The notes beneath the pieces were generated by a model that saw nothing but the letters and a program-made list of their open reading frames with translations, was not told the origin of the DNA and did not search any database. A program made the position numbers and the translations under genes. Source: Lachnospiraceae bacterium (lineage in GTDB: Bacteria; Bacillota_A; Clostridia; Lachnospirales; Lachnospiraceae). From it: a stretch of 64,000 bases of DNA. The stretch spans positions 4,095 to 68,094 of the forward strand of contig JAEEWS010000013.1 of NCBI GenBank assembly GCA_016287765.1, read 5' to 3'. Positions 1 to 8,867 of this stretch are shown here, one piece after another (positions within the stretch are counted from its first letter, which is position 1; every line of letters starts with the position of its first letter).

Positions 1-474
1 ACCGTCGACGATTTCCTGAGAGTCGACTTTTGACATCTGCAGTTTCCCCTTTTTCTGGGCCATCACACAAAACTTATCCTCCTCATAACCATATATATAT
101 GTATCATGTATATAATGCTTTACCTGATATCTTTTTGAATATGAGAGGTAATATTCATCAATATTATACAAGAGCAAATAATTATCCTGATCGATCCTTT
201 CCTTGAGGAATGCGATAAATTTATCTTTTGCTATGTTTGACAAATGAAACAGATCCATTTCTGCCAATCCATCATCAGCCGGTACATTCCACGAAGAATC
301 TGTAAATCCAAGTCCTATCTTTTTCATATAACTTGTATCTGTACAAAAAATGTTATTATAATAATTGTAAAAAGCATCCTTCATATTATCTGATGCACAG
401 ATCATTGCCATTACAAAAGAAGTACTTTGGTATGTTTCTACAGGTGGCATAACTATTGGCAATATTTTTTCCAT
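1..474 (-). CDS. C39/BtrH-like protein, partial (C-terminus beyond left edge)
   Basis: The reading frame starts at an ATG (474-472) behind a strong AAAGGAGG-type site that overlaps the stop codon of the upstream gene, and runs off the left edge with no stop, giving 158 visible residues. It opens MEKILPIVMPPVETYQS. Near residue 120 a segment reads HDTYIYGYEEDKFCVMAQ, then a KVDSQEIVDG stretch. The pattern 'conserved His, hydrophobic strand, GY(E/D), strand, Lys-rich turn, (Q)EI' is what I associate with C39-like and butirosin BtrH-type folds found beside carrier proteins. The protein at 6945-7820 shows a similar layout. It is the last visible gene of the minus-strand cluster and probably acts on a carrier-bound acyl group. 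The family assignment is a guess from pattern; that the gene is real is fairly sure. Confidence 0.6.
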   Translation of the reverse strand, partial: MEKILPIVMPPVETYQSTSFVMAMICASDNMKDAFYNYYNNIFCTDTSYMKKIGLGFTDSSWNVPADDGLAEMDLFHLSNIAKDKFIAFLKERIDQDNYLLLYNIDEYYLSYSKRYQVKHYIHDTYIYGYEEDKFCVMAQKKGKLQMSKVDSQEIVDG

Positions 475-495
475 TCTGTCGATATCCCCTCCTTT

Positions 496-1953
496 TTAGC
501 GGCTTTTAATGTGATCCACACAATAATTACGATAAAAGGCTTTGTCGATCTTGCCGTTCACATTGAGCTTTGTCTCAGTGTCAATACGAACAAACAGTTT
601 AGGCAAACAGTAATCCGGAACATGTTTTTTTAGATAAAGAAGAACCTCCTTTTCCTGTAAGTTGCTTCGAATTACCGTACACAGGATTTTTCTGTCATTG
701 AATGGGATATCGATCGTAACAGAAAAAGATACTCCCGCTAATTGTGACAGCTCAAAGTCGACTATAGACGGTTCAATCCGAAATCCGTTGATCTTTACCT
801 GCTCATCTTTTCTTCCGACGTGATAAAACAAGCCATCCTCAACATAACAAATGTCTCCGGATCGATAACTTCGGATACCGTTTTCATCCACGAAAAATCC
901 ACCCTGGTTCTCAGTTCCGTAATATCCCGCGGCCACACAATCCCCCTTAATGATCAATTCATTATCATCACTGAGCTCAAGCTGTATGTTATTCAACGGA
1001 GTTCCGATAGGGATCTCATCCTGTTCTGAATAAACCTTATTCGGCGGAATGCGATAAAGCGTTGTATCCACACAACACTCTGTAGGGCCATAAACATTAA
1101 CAATAATGATCCGGCTGCCGAACATCTCTCTGCATTCCCTTATTTGCTTTGGATGCAGCTTTTCCCCTCCAAGAATGACAGTTTTGACACAATCTGCATT
1201 GATCCTTTTTAAATCCGCATAAACAGAGCTTATCAAAGAAGGTGTACTATCCAAAACATCGATTTTATTTGTTTGTATGAAAGACAGAAATTTCCTTCCC
1301 AGAATTTTTTCCTTATCACCGCAAATGTACAAAGTATGACCAAAGCAAAGCGCGCAATAAATCTGTTTGACAGAAGCGTCAAAGGAGAAGGGTGCGACCA
1401 CAGCTATATGAAGCTGCCGTCGTTCCTCTATATCGCGGTAAACCCTATCATGTAAACTGTCTATAAGATTCAATAAGTTATGTTGCTCAACCATAACCAT
1501 TTTGGGTTCACCTGTCGACCCACTGGTACAGATCATATATGCCTGATCGTTTCCCTGCACACGAGGTTCTTCCGCCGTTATCGAGCGTGCCTCTTCTTTC
1601 ATATTGAGGCACTCGTCTATCAATAATTCCTTTTCAATGCCAAGCGTTCGATCGGTAAAAAGATATTTTGCATTTATCTGATCCATTATTTTTTTTATTC
1701 TTTCAACCGGTGTATGCTCATCCAGGGGCAGATACACTACACCGCAATACATCATAGAAATCATCATGATGACAGCTCGGGCGCTTTTTTTGGAAAAAAT
1801 TACAACACGATCTCCTTTATTAAGATCTGAAATCCGATTTCTAACCTGCTTACAAAACATGATCAGTTCCAAATAACTGATTGCATATTTTTCGTCAACC
1901 AGCGCCAACTTATCACATTGATGAGCCTCGATCATTCTGTATATATCATTCAT
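496..1953 (-). CDS. stand-alone adenylation enzyme, predicted L-glutamate-activating
   Basis: A 485-residue NRPS-type adenylation protein with no fused carrier or condensation domain. Core motifs are intact: TSGSTGEPK at 143-151 (A3), FDAS at 191-194, NVYGPTE at 286-292, YRSGD at 363-367, and the A10 lysine K468 in NGKID. Aligning to the PheA pocket gives D192, A193, K196, D235, I260, G262, V287, V295, D296, K468, read as DAKDIGVVDK. The published glutamate code of surfactin/fengycin-type modules is, as I recall it, DAKDLGVVDK, so nine of ten positions agree. It should form glutamyl-AMP and load it on the carrier protein at 6626-6871. The gene begins three bases after the stop of the upstream CapK-type ligase, so the two are probably co-translated. 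Reading the code by eye is the main uncertainty. Confidence 0.88.
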   Translation of the reverse strand: MNDIYRMIEAHQCDKLALVDEKYAISYLELIMFCKQVRNRISDLNKGDRVVIFSKKSARAVIMMISMMYCGVVYLPLDEHTPVERIKKIMDQINAKYLFTDRTLGIEKELLIDECLNMKEEARSITAEEPRVQGNDQAYMICTSGSTGEPKMVMVEQHNLLNLIDSLHDRVYRDIEERRQLHIAVVAPFSFDASVKQIYCALCFGHTLYICGDKEKILGRKFLSFIQTNKIDVLDSTPSLISSVYADLKRINADCVKTVILGGEKLHPKQIRECREMFGSRIIIVNVYGPTECCVDTTLYRIPPNKVYSEQDEIPIGTPLNNIQLELSDDNELIIKGDCVAAGYYGTENQGGFFVDENGIRSYRSGDICYVEDGLFYHVGRKDEQVKINGFRIEPSIVDFELSQLAGVSFSVTIDIPFNDRKILCTVIRSNLQEKEVLLYLKKHVPDYCLPKLFVRIDTETKLNVNGKIDKAFYRNYCVDHIKSR

Positions 1954-1956
1954 TTT

Positions 1957-3276
1957 CTATAATCCTATAAAGTATTTAAATTTATTCGTCCCGATTTCCT
2001 TCCTTATGTCAAATATGTCTTTACAGCAGATCTTAACGTCCTCCCCGATAAAATTCTCAAAATATTGTTTTATATACCGAAAAACATCTTTTTGTTCCTT
2101 GACGATCCCTAAAACATTTTGCTCAAAATAGATCAAAAAATCAGCATAGTCGTTCTGTTTAACAACATATTCGCATATCTTAAGCTGAAACCTGTCATTC
2201 AGAAGGATCATCAAGTCGGAAATAATGAACGGTTCATATTTTTTGCCTGCCCGTGTTAAGACATAATCATTACATCTGTACCCATTCAGGGAGATCGTGT
2301 AGGCTTTCTTTTTGACATCCGAATGCGTTACATCCCACTGGGCAAGATCTCCCAGTTTGTATCGAAGTATTGGTATTTCCATTGCTGCCAATGATGTCGC
2401 ATAAACCTGTCTGTTTCCATGTTCATCTTCAAGCAACTCCAAAAATACATTTCTGTTTATGACTTTCATTTTCATGTCTCTATCGGTTATGGCCATAAAC
2501 TGAACTTCATTTGAACTGTAAACATTCACAGGTGAACATCCAAATACTTTCTTTATCAGCTCAGCCTGCCAGTCAAACAGTTTTTCGCTATGACATTCAA
2601 TATACTCAAACCGGATAGATAGTCCCTGCTGTTCTGCGTATTGTGCAAAACAATAAAGCATAGACGGGGGTCCGGTGATCCAGGTAATAGAATTGGTTAA
2701 AATAAAATTGGACAGTTTTTGAAAAGATCCTGATGAATATTCCGGCATCATATATTTAAAACCGTATTCATTCTCCTTATGTATTTCAACATTCCCATCT
2801 TCATAAAAATAGTCACGTATTTTTTTGTTTGCAGGCCAGATCCATACGTACTTCCCTTGTGGGAGAGTACCCAGGACATCTTTTCTTGCGAAATTGAATC
2901 CGATATATTCACGCAGTAAATCCTTCTTGTCTTTCAATATCTCTAATGGAATTCCGGTTGACCCGCTTGTTACCTTGAGATAAACCCCGTTTTTTTCAAG
3001 TACCTTCCTTTTTTCCCGAATATCTGTTATATCAAGTATTTCCCGTTTGATCGCATCTCTTTTCCGGCGGTTAACGATCATATCGTATTTGTTCAATGAG
3101 TATGTCTTCTTATCCAATGCAGGTATTTTCAAAAAATCTTCATAGGTGTCTATTTCTTCTACATTGATGTTTTCTTTCTCGAATAAGCTGTGGTAATATT
3201 CACTTTGATCTGCCTGTTTCAACACTTTTTTTATAGTACGTATATTATTTTGAAACATTTCATTTTCAAAGCTCAT
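1957..3276 (-). CDS. PaaK/CapK-family acyl-adenylate ligase
   Basis: A 439-residue member of the phenylacetate-CoA ligase/CapK branch of the ANL superfamily. The phosphate-binding motif reads TSGSTGIPLE near residue 103, followed by a YSSNE adenine motif near 265 and RYKLGDLAQW near 310. The usual GR-x-x-D segment is replaced by LNGYRCNDY, which is atypical. These enzymes adenylate a carboxylic acid and pass it to CoA, a carrier protein or an acceptor amine or alcohol. The start overlaps the end of the upstream ABC gene by 11 bases, implying a tight operon. With a separate glutamate adenylation enzyme next door, this one probably activates a second acid that cannot be named from sequence. Confidence 0.8.
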   Translation of the reverse strand: MSFENEMFQNNIRTIKKVLKQADQSEYYHSLFEKENINVEEIDTYEDFLKIPALDKKTYSLNKYDMIVNRRKRDAIKREILDITDIREKRKVLEKNGVYLKVTSGSTGIPLEILKDKKDLLREYIGFNFARKDVLGTLPQGKYVWIWPANKKIRDYFYEDGNVEIHKENEYGFKYMMPEYSSGSFQKLSNFILTNSITWITGPPSMLYCFAQYAEQQGLSIRFEYIECHSEKLFDWQAELIKKVFGCSPVNVYSSNEVQFMAITDRDMKMKVINRNVFLELLEDEHGNRQVYATSLAAMEIPILRYKLGDLAQWDVTHSDVKKKAYTISLNGYRCNDYVLTRAGKKYEPFIISDLMILLNDRFQLKICEYVVKQNDYADFLIYFEQNVLGIVKEQKDVFRYIKQYFENFIGEDVKICCKDIFDIRKEIGTNKFKYFIGL

Positions 3277-4969
3277 TAGCGTATCCCTCTTCGTTATTTT
3301 GACCTAACCAGGTCTGATAATACCCGGATTCCAGGAAATCATTTTTCGGCAGATCGCATATAACTTCACCGGATTGTATAAAGATTATTCTATTTGCATA
3401 GTGGATCTCTTTTGCCCTATGCGTAGTAAAAATATATGTATCCAGATAATGAAAGATGTAATCCATCAGATTTTCTGCATTTTCGGTATCCAAAGAAGCT
3501 GTCGGTTCGTCTAATAAATACACTGATTTTTTCATAGAGATAAGTCTTCCGAAGGCAACCCTTTGTTTTTGTCCCCCCGATAGATCGTGGGTATTCTTAT
3601 CTATGATCTCAGCAGCAGTGTTTTCATCAAAGGATGACTTCATCAATATAGAGAGGCTATCCGGGCGACTGTGCTTCTCAAGGGTATTCATGTTGATATT
3701 CTTTTCTACACTTTTTGAAAAAAGCAGATGATCTGCCGGTAAATAAGAAAAAAGATTCTTGACTGCCTGATTGCTGATGTTCTCCAGTTTGTGTTGATCA
3801 ATAAGCACTTCCCCACCGGATATATTTATATTTTTAAGTAATACCTTCAGAAAAGTGGACTTTCCGGAGCCATTTGCCCCAATAATAGCTATTTTATCGT
3901 TGCTCCTGATCTCAATATTCATGTCTTTTATGACCTGTTTATTATCATAATCAACACATAAATGCTTAACACTGATGCATGAATCATCATCCCACTTCAG
4001 ATCCTGATCTCCGCGGTCCGCATTTACGATCAATTCGTTCATCTTCTCAACCGGGACCAACAGATTTGGCAGGGTAGTGATCTGACTTCTTGTTTTCTGG
4101 GCAGAATCCTTGACATTTGAATACATTTGGTTAATCGTACTGATCCGTCCGGGCGACAACTCATCGTTCTTTTGTTCAACTTGTTTGTAAACAATGCTCT
4201 TAAGCAATGCCGATATTATTTCTGTAACAGAATGAACTCCTGCATCAAACGCGGTTGTCTTTTTCGTGTTTTTCCAGTATTCATGAACAATAGCATCATT
4301 TGCCTCTAACTCTTTACCGATCTCATCATTCATTACAAGGAATTCTAATTCATTTAATATAAAGCGAAGTTCATTGTCTTTTCGACCTTGAATGGATACC
4401 AGCTGTTCGTTCAAACGAAAATTAACCCTTGTTTGAAGCCAGGCCGCAAAAATATCGATGGTGATCGCGCTCAGAAGAACGATCACAAAAAATGTAAAAA
4501 AATCGATCGAATAGATCAACAACGCTATTGTACCTACAAGGGGGCCTACAATTCTGAAAATTTTCATCCATAACTGGATCATTCCCCAGGCACCGGAATT
4601 TATAACATAAGACATATCTCCTTTCGTGTACTTTTCATTTAATACACGGGGAGAAAGTTTGCATAGTTTTTCCAGGGCATTGCCTTGATAAGCATACATT
4701 GTCTCGATAACCCAAGCATCAGAATAAACATAAATATAGTAACTCAACATGAACACAGGGATCATTACCAGACATACTGTCAGGGAAATGATCAAAAATT
4801 GTTTTCTGTTGTAGTACGTGTCCAACATGATACGTATAATAAACGGAACCATCAGCGGAGATAATGTTTCATTCAATGCCCGTAAAAAAATCCATTTATA
4901 TAGATTTATTTTTCGTTCCGGCAAATGTTCCAGACTTATCTTAAAATCATGAATTATTCTTTTAAACAT
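3266..4969 (-). CDS. ABC exporter half-transporter (permease fused to ATPase)
   Basis: A 567-residue membrane-plus-ATPase protein. The N-terminal half has about five or six hydrophobic segments. The ATPase domain has Walker A GANGSGKST near 363, signature LSGGQKQR near 465, Walker B VYLLDEPTA near 485 and a switch His in FTTHRAKE. All ATPase motifs are canonical. It overlaps the neighbouring half-transporter by eight bases, and that partner has a degenerate signature, so the pair probably forms an asymmetric heterodimer. In this cluster it is the likely exporter of the small-molecule product. The substrate is unknown. Confidence 0.88.
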   Translation of the reverse strand: MFKRIIHDFKISLEHLPERKINLYKWIFLRALNETLSPLMVPFIIRIMLDTYYNRKQFLIISLTVCLVMIPVFMLSYYIYVYSDAWVIETMYAYQGNALEKLCKLSPRVLNEKYTKGDMSYVINSGAWGMIQLWMKIFRIVGPLVGTIALLIYSIDFFTFFVIVLLSAITIDIFAAWLQTRVNFRLNEQLVSIQGRKDNELRFILNELEFLVMNDEIGKELEANDAIVHEYWKNTKKTTAFDAGVHSVTEIISALLKSIVYKQVEQKNDELSPGRISTINQMYSNVKDSAQKTRSQITTLPNLLVPVEKMNELIVNADRGDQDLKWDDDSCISVKHLCVDYDNKQVIKDMNIEIRSNDKIAIIGANGSGKSTFLKVLLKNINISGGEVLIDQHKLENISNQAVKNLFSYLPADHLLFSKSVEKNINMNTLEKHSRPDSLSILMKSSFDENTAAEIIDKNTHDLSGGQKQRVAFGRLISMKKSVYLLDEPTASLDTENAENLMDYIFHYLDTYIFTTHRAKEIHYANRIIFIQSGEVICDLPKNDFLESGYYQTWLGQNNEEGYANEL

Positions 4970-6593
4970 TCCCCGCCCCCAATAATTTTACGATCTCTAC
5001 ATTTGGGATGTGATCATTCTCTATACTGTGTGACACGTATGCACAAAAAATCCCTTTTTCTTGTACATACTCAGCCACATTCTCCATAACCATTCTTTGA
5101 GAAGCCGGATCCATTGCTGCGGTAATTTCATCCAGACACAAAAAATCGGGCTCTTTGTAAATGGCTCTGGCCAGTGCGATCTTTTGTTTTTCCCCGCTTG
5201 ATATATTTTCTTCAGAAACGATCTCTTCCAATCCGTTCGGGAAATTATTAAGCGACTCATCTAATGTTGATATGTGTATCGCTTTTTGAAGTTTACCGAT
5301 ATCCAACTCACGTCCCATCAAAATATTATCTTTGATACTGCCTTTAACCACATGGGATACCTGTGAAGCATAACTGCTTCTTCTCCAGATCGACTCTCTA
5401 TGGATCCTGTTGATATCCAAAGAATTAACAAACACCATACCATCGGAAACCGGAATTACCCTGCAAATGATCTTTAATAATGTACTTTTCCCACACCCGC
5501 TTTCTCCCTGCAGGACGGTGACCTGACCTCTTTTGAAGGTGTGGGTCATATTATCGATAACAGGCTTGGTCCCATATGAGAACCTTAGTTTATTGATCGA
5601 TATCTCAGAGATAGAACTGATGCCTTCTTTTCCGGTTTCATCATATTTCTTTAAATCAAATAAATGATCTATTCTTTCACCGGTGGCTTTCATATTATTG
5701 TTTTGAATATTGATATCAATGATCTCTAAGATCTTTTTGGATATATTGGGGATCAAATACGCCAGGGCTGCAATCTCTGATATGGTGATAACCGGATCAC
5801 CGGTCTCTTTTTGAAAAATGACACCCAGAAAGCAGGTCATAAATACCAAAAATACATTTGATATTTTTTTACAAATAAAGACATAAGCAAATACTCTTCC
5901 TTTTCTTATGTTCAGATCAACATTTTTCTTTGCCACATCACGAAAATCCTCTAAAATATGTTTGGGGTTTAAAAGGTGGATAATACCGATGTTGTTAATG
6001 ATCTCATTAATATTTGCATAGTTACGGTTGAATTCATTTCCGATCGCATACTCATATTCCTTTAGCTTTGGATAGGCTCTTTTCGTGATAAAAAAGATGA
6101 CTCCGATAACGATCAGACAGCCCGCATAAACATATACATTGGTTATAATTGCATAGATGGAACCGAAAATGATATTTGTATATACTTCTGTTTTCTGGTT
6201 CAGCAGAGTTACCTCTAATGAAGTATACTGATAAACATCATTACGTATTTTGGGCAACAGACTCATACCATCAAAACCATTGTCCCATCGATCCAACTTA
6301 CACAACGAACAAAGCGCTTCCTTCTCCAGCGCCTTTGTGGCAGATTTTTGATAATAAAAAGAAATCATTCTGCCGGAAAAATAAACTATCCCATAGACAC
6401 AAAACATACCAACGAAAAAAAACAGCAACGTATCGATCATTGCTTCCTTTTCAAGTATAAGTGCCACGATTCTTTTTATGAGTTCAGTCACGCAGATCGT
6501 AGTTAATACAGTCTGAAGACTCATCAGCACAATGATCAGACAAAAAACAGGCTTTTTCTTATTTCTGACATTACTCAATATCTCTAAAGTCAT
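4962..6593 (-). CDS. ABC exporter half-transporter with degenerate signature
   Basis: A 543-residue permease-ATPase fusion. Hydrophobic segments lie around residues 15-35, 55-78, 135-170 and 235-290. Walker A reads GESGCGKST. The signature is ISSGEKQK instead of LSGGQ, and Walker B is FLCLDEITAAMD followed by the switch His in YVSHS. The altered signature suggests that one of the two composite ATP sites of the heterodimer with the 3266-4969 protein hydrolyses weakly. It starts 32 bases after the carrier-protein gene and ends inside the start of its partner. Confidence 0.86.
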   Translation of the reverse strand: MTLEILSNVRNKKKPVFCLIIVLMSLQTVLTTICVTELIKRIVALILEKEAMIDTLLFFFVGMFCVYGIVYFSGRMISFYYQKSATKALEKEALCSLCKLDRWDNGFDGMSLLPKIRNDVYQYTSLEVTLLNQKTEVYTNIIFGSIYAIITNVYVYAGCLIVIGVIFFITKRAYPKLKEYEYAIGNEFNRNYANINEIINNIGIIHLLNPKHILEDFRDVAKKNVDLNIRKGRVFAYVFICKKISNVFLVFMTCFLGVIFQKETGDPVITISEIAALAYLIPNISKKILEIIDINIQNNNMKATGERIDHLFDLKKYDETGKEGISSISEISINKLRFSYGTKPVIDNMTHTFKRGQVTVLQGESGCGKSTLLKIICRVIPVSDGMVFVNSLDINRIHRESIWRRSSYASQVSHVVKGSIKDNILMGRELDIGKLQKAIHISTLDESLNNFPNGLEEIVSEENISSGEKQKIALARAIYKEPDFLCLDEITAAMDPASQRMVMENVAEYVQEKGIFCAYVSHSIENDHIPNVEIVKLLGAGNV

Positions 6594-6625
6594 CAGTTTA
6601 CTTATCCTTCATTTATTATCACTTG

Positions 6626-6871
6626 TTACTCGGCCGACAATTGACCTACATAATCGCAAACGCTGTCAACCGTTTCAAAAACCGAAAAATCCTCCAATTC
6701 ATCCATAGAAACATCAAATCTATCCTCCAATTCAACAACCAGTTGGATCAGTGAAATAGAATCAAATAACAGATCATCAACAAGTAACATATTTCCTTCG
6801 ATCTTATCTGCTTCATAATCAGTTCCCAATACTGCATTAATTGCATCAACAATTGTGTCTTTTCTTTTCAT
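6626..6871 (-). CDS. acyl/peptidyl carrier protein
   Basis: An 81-residue acidic carrier protein. The phosphopantetheine attachment site is Ser38 in LLFDSISLIQLVVELE, the usual (D/G)S(I/L)xx(V/I/L) helix-2 start, followed by EDRFDVSMDELEDF typical of helix 3. It is the only carrier protein in the cluster, so it probably receives glutamate from the adenylation enzyme at 496-1953. The fatty-acid genes that would mark a housekeeping AcpP are absent, and it is flanked by exporter and BtrH-like genes, so a specialised role is favoured. No phosphopantetheinyl transferase is encoded nearby. Confidence 0.9.
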   Translation of the reverse strand: MKRKDTIVDAINAVLGTDYEADKIEGNMLLVDDLLFDSISLIQLVVELEDRFDVSMDELEDFSVFETVDSVCDYVGQLSAE

Positions 6872-6944
6872 TTTCTTCTTCCCCTATTCATTTTAATCAT
6901 TTAAACATTTTGGTTTTTGCATTTACTTAACAGAATATCTTTAC

Positions 6945-7820
6945 CTAGATCACACTCATATCCGTGTTTTCAACCATACCTGTTATATTCTGTTCACATA
7001 AGCGGATCTCATTAACTCTCTTCACCAGTTCCTCCTTCCATTCACTGTTTACTTTTTTTGAATACCAATATTTCATTGATAAATTTCTTAACGCTTTTGC
7101 TTTCATTAACGCTTCCTGAACTAAACTGTTTATCTGCGTATCAGCTTCGGTAATGCTGTTCCAAATACAAAAATGTTCCTCAACAGTAACAAATATGACA
7201 TGGTCCAAAAAAAATACACTCTCCATATTTTGGATCCACCCGATCATTCTCTCATACACATTGATCCCGATATTAGAAGCAGCGTTTTCATATGCCCGTG
7301 TATAATCCTTTATGCTCAGTGACGATGGCATTATGTCACTGCTGTCATTAGGTTTTAACGCGATCGCATATTGCTTTCTTTCTTCAATTTCGTGAATAGC
7401 ATGTATTATTTTTTCTTTCTCCCATATCTTTTTCTTCCATTTAAATTCCGGAGCCCAAAAATCATATACATAAATATTCCTATCATCATATTCTGATACG
7501 ACGAATATATTATGATAAAAATTTTTACCGGGTATGCCCATTTTTTGGGTACTGATCGGTAAGATCAACGAATAGCCTCTTTTCAGAAACATATCAACTT
7601 CTTCAGAATAATTCTTGATATGGTTTCCATCAAAAAGCGGGCTCTTCAAAATGGACTCGAATGAACCTGCTCCACCAATACCACAATGGGACAGTGTGTT
7701 ATTTTTGCAATCCCATTTCAGGTTGAAATAAGAGTCCAATACCCATTTGTTTCCGTTATGCACATCTCCAAGCATTTCAACCGATGCTTTTACGCTTGCC
7801 TCTGAATTAATAATTAACAT
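6945..7820 (-). CDS. possible BtrH/C39-like acyltransferase, first gene of the cluster
   Basis: A 291-residue cytosolic protein without signal or membrane segments. Near residue 45 it has LSHCGIGGAGSF and around 100-140 a His-Asn then strand, EYDDRN, strand, YDFWAPEFKWKKK and KIIHAI pattern. That resembles the second half of C39-like papain folds and of butirosin BtrH-type N-terminal domains. BtrH moves an acyl group from its carrier protein onto an amine. Position, upstream of a carrier protein in the same operon, fits that role, but I cannot confirm the catalytic Cys-His pair. The C-terminal 110 residues are helical and unrecognised. The start is the ATG at 7820-7818 with only a weak GGGATGA site. 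Confidence 0.5.
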   Translation of the reverse strand: MLIINSEASVKASVEMLGDVHNGNKWVLDSYFNLKWDCKNNTLSHCGIGGAGSFESILKSPLFDGNHIKNYSEEVDMFLKRGYSLILPISTQKMGIPGKNFYHNIFVVSEYDDRNIYVYDFWAPEFKWKKKIWEKEKIIHAIHEIEERKQYAIALKPNDSSDIMPSSLSIKDYTRAYENAASNIGINVYERMIGWIQNMESVFFLDHVIFVTVEEHFCIWNSITEADTQINSLVQEALMKAKALRNLSMKYWYSKKVNSEWKEELVKRVNEIRLCEQNITGMVENTDMSVI

Positions 7821-7913
7821 AATATCATCCCGATAATTCTTTTATGATCGATCTTCGTTACATCACCTGCAAACCATTATTTATAGATGATCAGACATTT
7901 GCAACACACAGAT

Positions 7914-7943
7914 GACGAACTGCGTTTTTTTTGGATGAACTAC
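7914..7943 (-). promoter_or_regulatory. direct-repeat regulator site (LytTR-box-like) upstream of the adenylation cluster
   Basis: On the minus strand two 10-base repeats, GTAGTTCATC (7943-7934) and GCAGTTCGTC (7923-7914), match at 8 of 10 positions and are exactly 20 bases apart. A TATAAA-type -10 element lies about 30 bases downstream near 7884-7879. Paired imperfect direct repeats at two helical turns, just upstream of the promoter, are the arrangement used by LytTR-type regulators such as AgrA, ComE and PlnC/D. No LytTR regulator gene is in the window. Confidence 0.45.
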
Positions 7944-7951
7944 GCATAGGA

Positions 7952-8028
7952 AATGAGCCTAGGGGACGGGGTTAGAGGTTCACTTTCAGGGGCCAAAGTG
8001 AACCTCTAACCCCGTCCCCGGGTGTCAA
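7952..8028. repeat. REP-like G-rich element, inverted pair (copy 1)
   Basis: Two head-to-head units of the family with core GGGGACGGGGTTAGAGGTTC lie at 7962-7982 (plus) and 7999-8019 (minus), separated by a short loop, so the element can fold into a long hairpin. Outer flanks read GAGCCTA and GGGTGTCAAAA, the same flanks seen at other copies. It sits between divergent genes and could act as a bidirectional transcription barrier. Confidence 0.85.
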
Positions 8029-8108
8029 AATTTTAGTTTTATGTACCTTTTTCTTTTGGGACAGGAGTATTATAATCGGTATAAAGAAGGAAAAGGACCG
8101 GTGGATTT

Positions 8109-8864
8109 ATGGGAAATGAGAATGGAACATGGATAATGTACGGGGTTGAATGGAATGACCCGGAATGCCTGCATACGGTGGAAGAGGCTGAAAACTATAT
8201 CAATAAAGTAGGCTTTTTGCCTTTATTTAAAAATGAGATCCCGGGATTTTCTCTGGAAGAGAGGACAGTGCCGGAATTCTGGTGGTCGGGAGATCGGGAG
8301 CGCGATCCCTGGGAATGGCGTGAGATCATTGCCCGTAGGGGGAAAGTGGCCTATGGAAAGTTTTTTGATAGGAAGGCAGGCTTTATATCTAAGGAATGGA
8401 TGCCACGTTTTTTGAATTACCGCAGGGACGGATATGATTTTGATGCTTTGTGGGAGGACGGAAAAGCCTCTGCCAAGCAGAAAAAGATCATGGATCTGTA
8501 CGGGGAAGAATTTACGGATCGAGATTACTTTTCCAACGAGCTTAAGGAAAAAGCAGGCTTTGGAAAAGGCGGAGAAAAAGGCTTCGACGGTACTGTCACC
8601 GGACTTCAGATGGAAATGTATCTGTGCGTGCGGGATTTTAGGCAGCGGACCAACAAAAAAGGAGAACAGTACGGCTGGCCCATAGCGATCTATACCACTC
8701 CCGAAGGCCTTTGGGGCCGTGAGTACGTGACGAGATCATATAAAGAAGCCCCGGATGAATCCGGGGCAGCAATTGCTAAGCAAATATCAGAGGTTTATCC
8801 CATTGCCACCGCTAAGCAGATCAAAAATGTGATCGGGGCGAAAGCGGGAGAGCGGAAAGGATGA
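8109..8864 (+). CDS. AlkZ-related conserved protein
   Basis: A 251-residue soluble protein rich in Trp and charged residues. It includes NKVGFLPLFKNEIPGFSLEE near 32-51, WWSGDRERDPWEWRE near 58-72, VAYGKFFDRKAGFISKEW and RRDGYDFDALWEDG. This pattern matches proteins that I recall being labelled AlkZ-related in clostridial genomes; AlkZ is a DNA glycosylase family. I cannot identify catalytic residues and the label is tentative. A TATAAT box at 8071-8076 and a GAAGGAAAAGGA stretch precede the start. The gene stands alone and converges with the remnant at 8868-9025. Confidence 0.7.
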   Translation: MGNENGTWIMYGVEWNDPECLHTVEEAENYINKVGFLPLFKNEIPGFSLEERTVPEFWWSGDRERDPWEWREIIARRGKVAYGKFFDRKAGFISKEWMPRFLNYRRDGYDFDALWEDGKASAKQKKIMDLYGEEFTDRDYFSNELKEKAGFGKGGEKGFDGTVTGLQMEMYLCVRDFRQRTNKKGEQYGWPIAIYTTPEGLWGREYVTRSYKEAPDESGAAIAKQISEVYPIATAKQIKNVIGAKAGERKG

Positions 8865-8867
8865 GCT

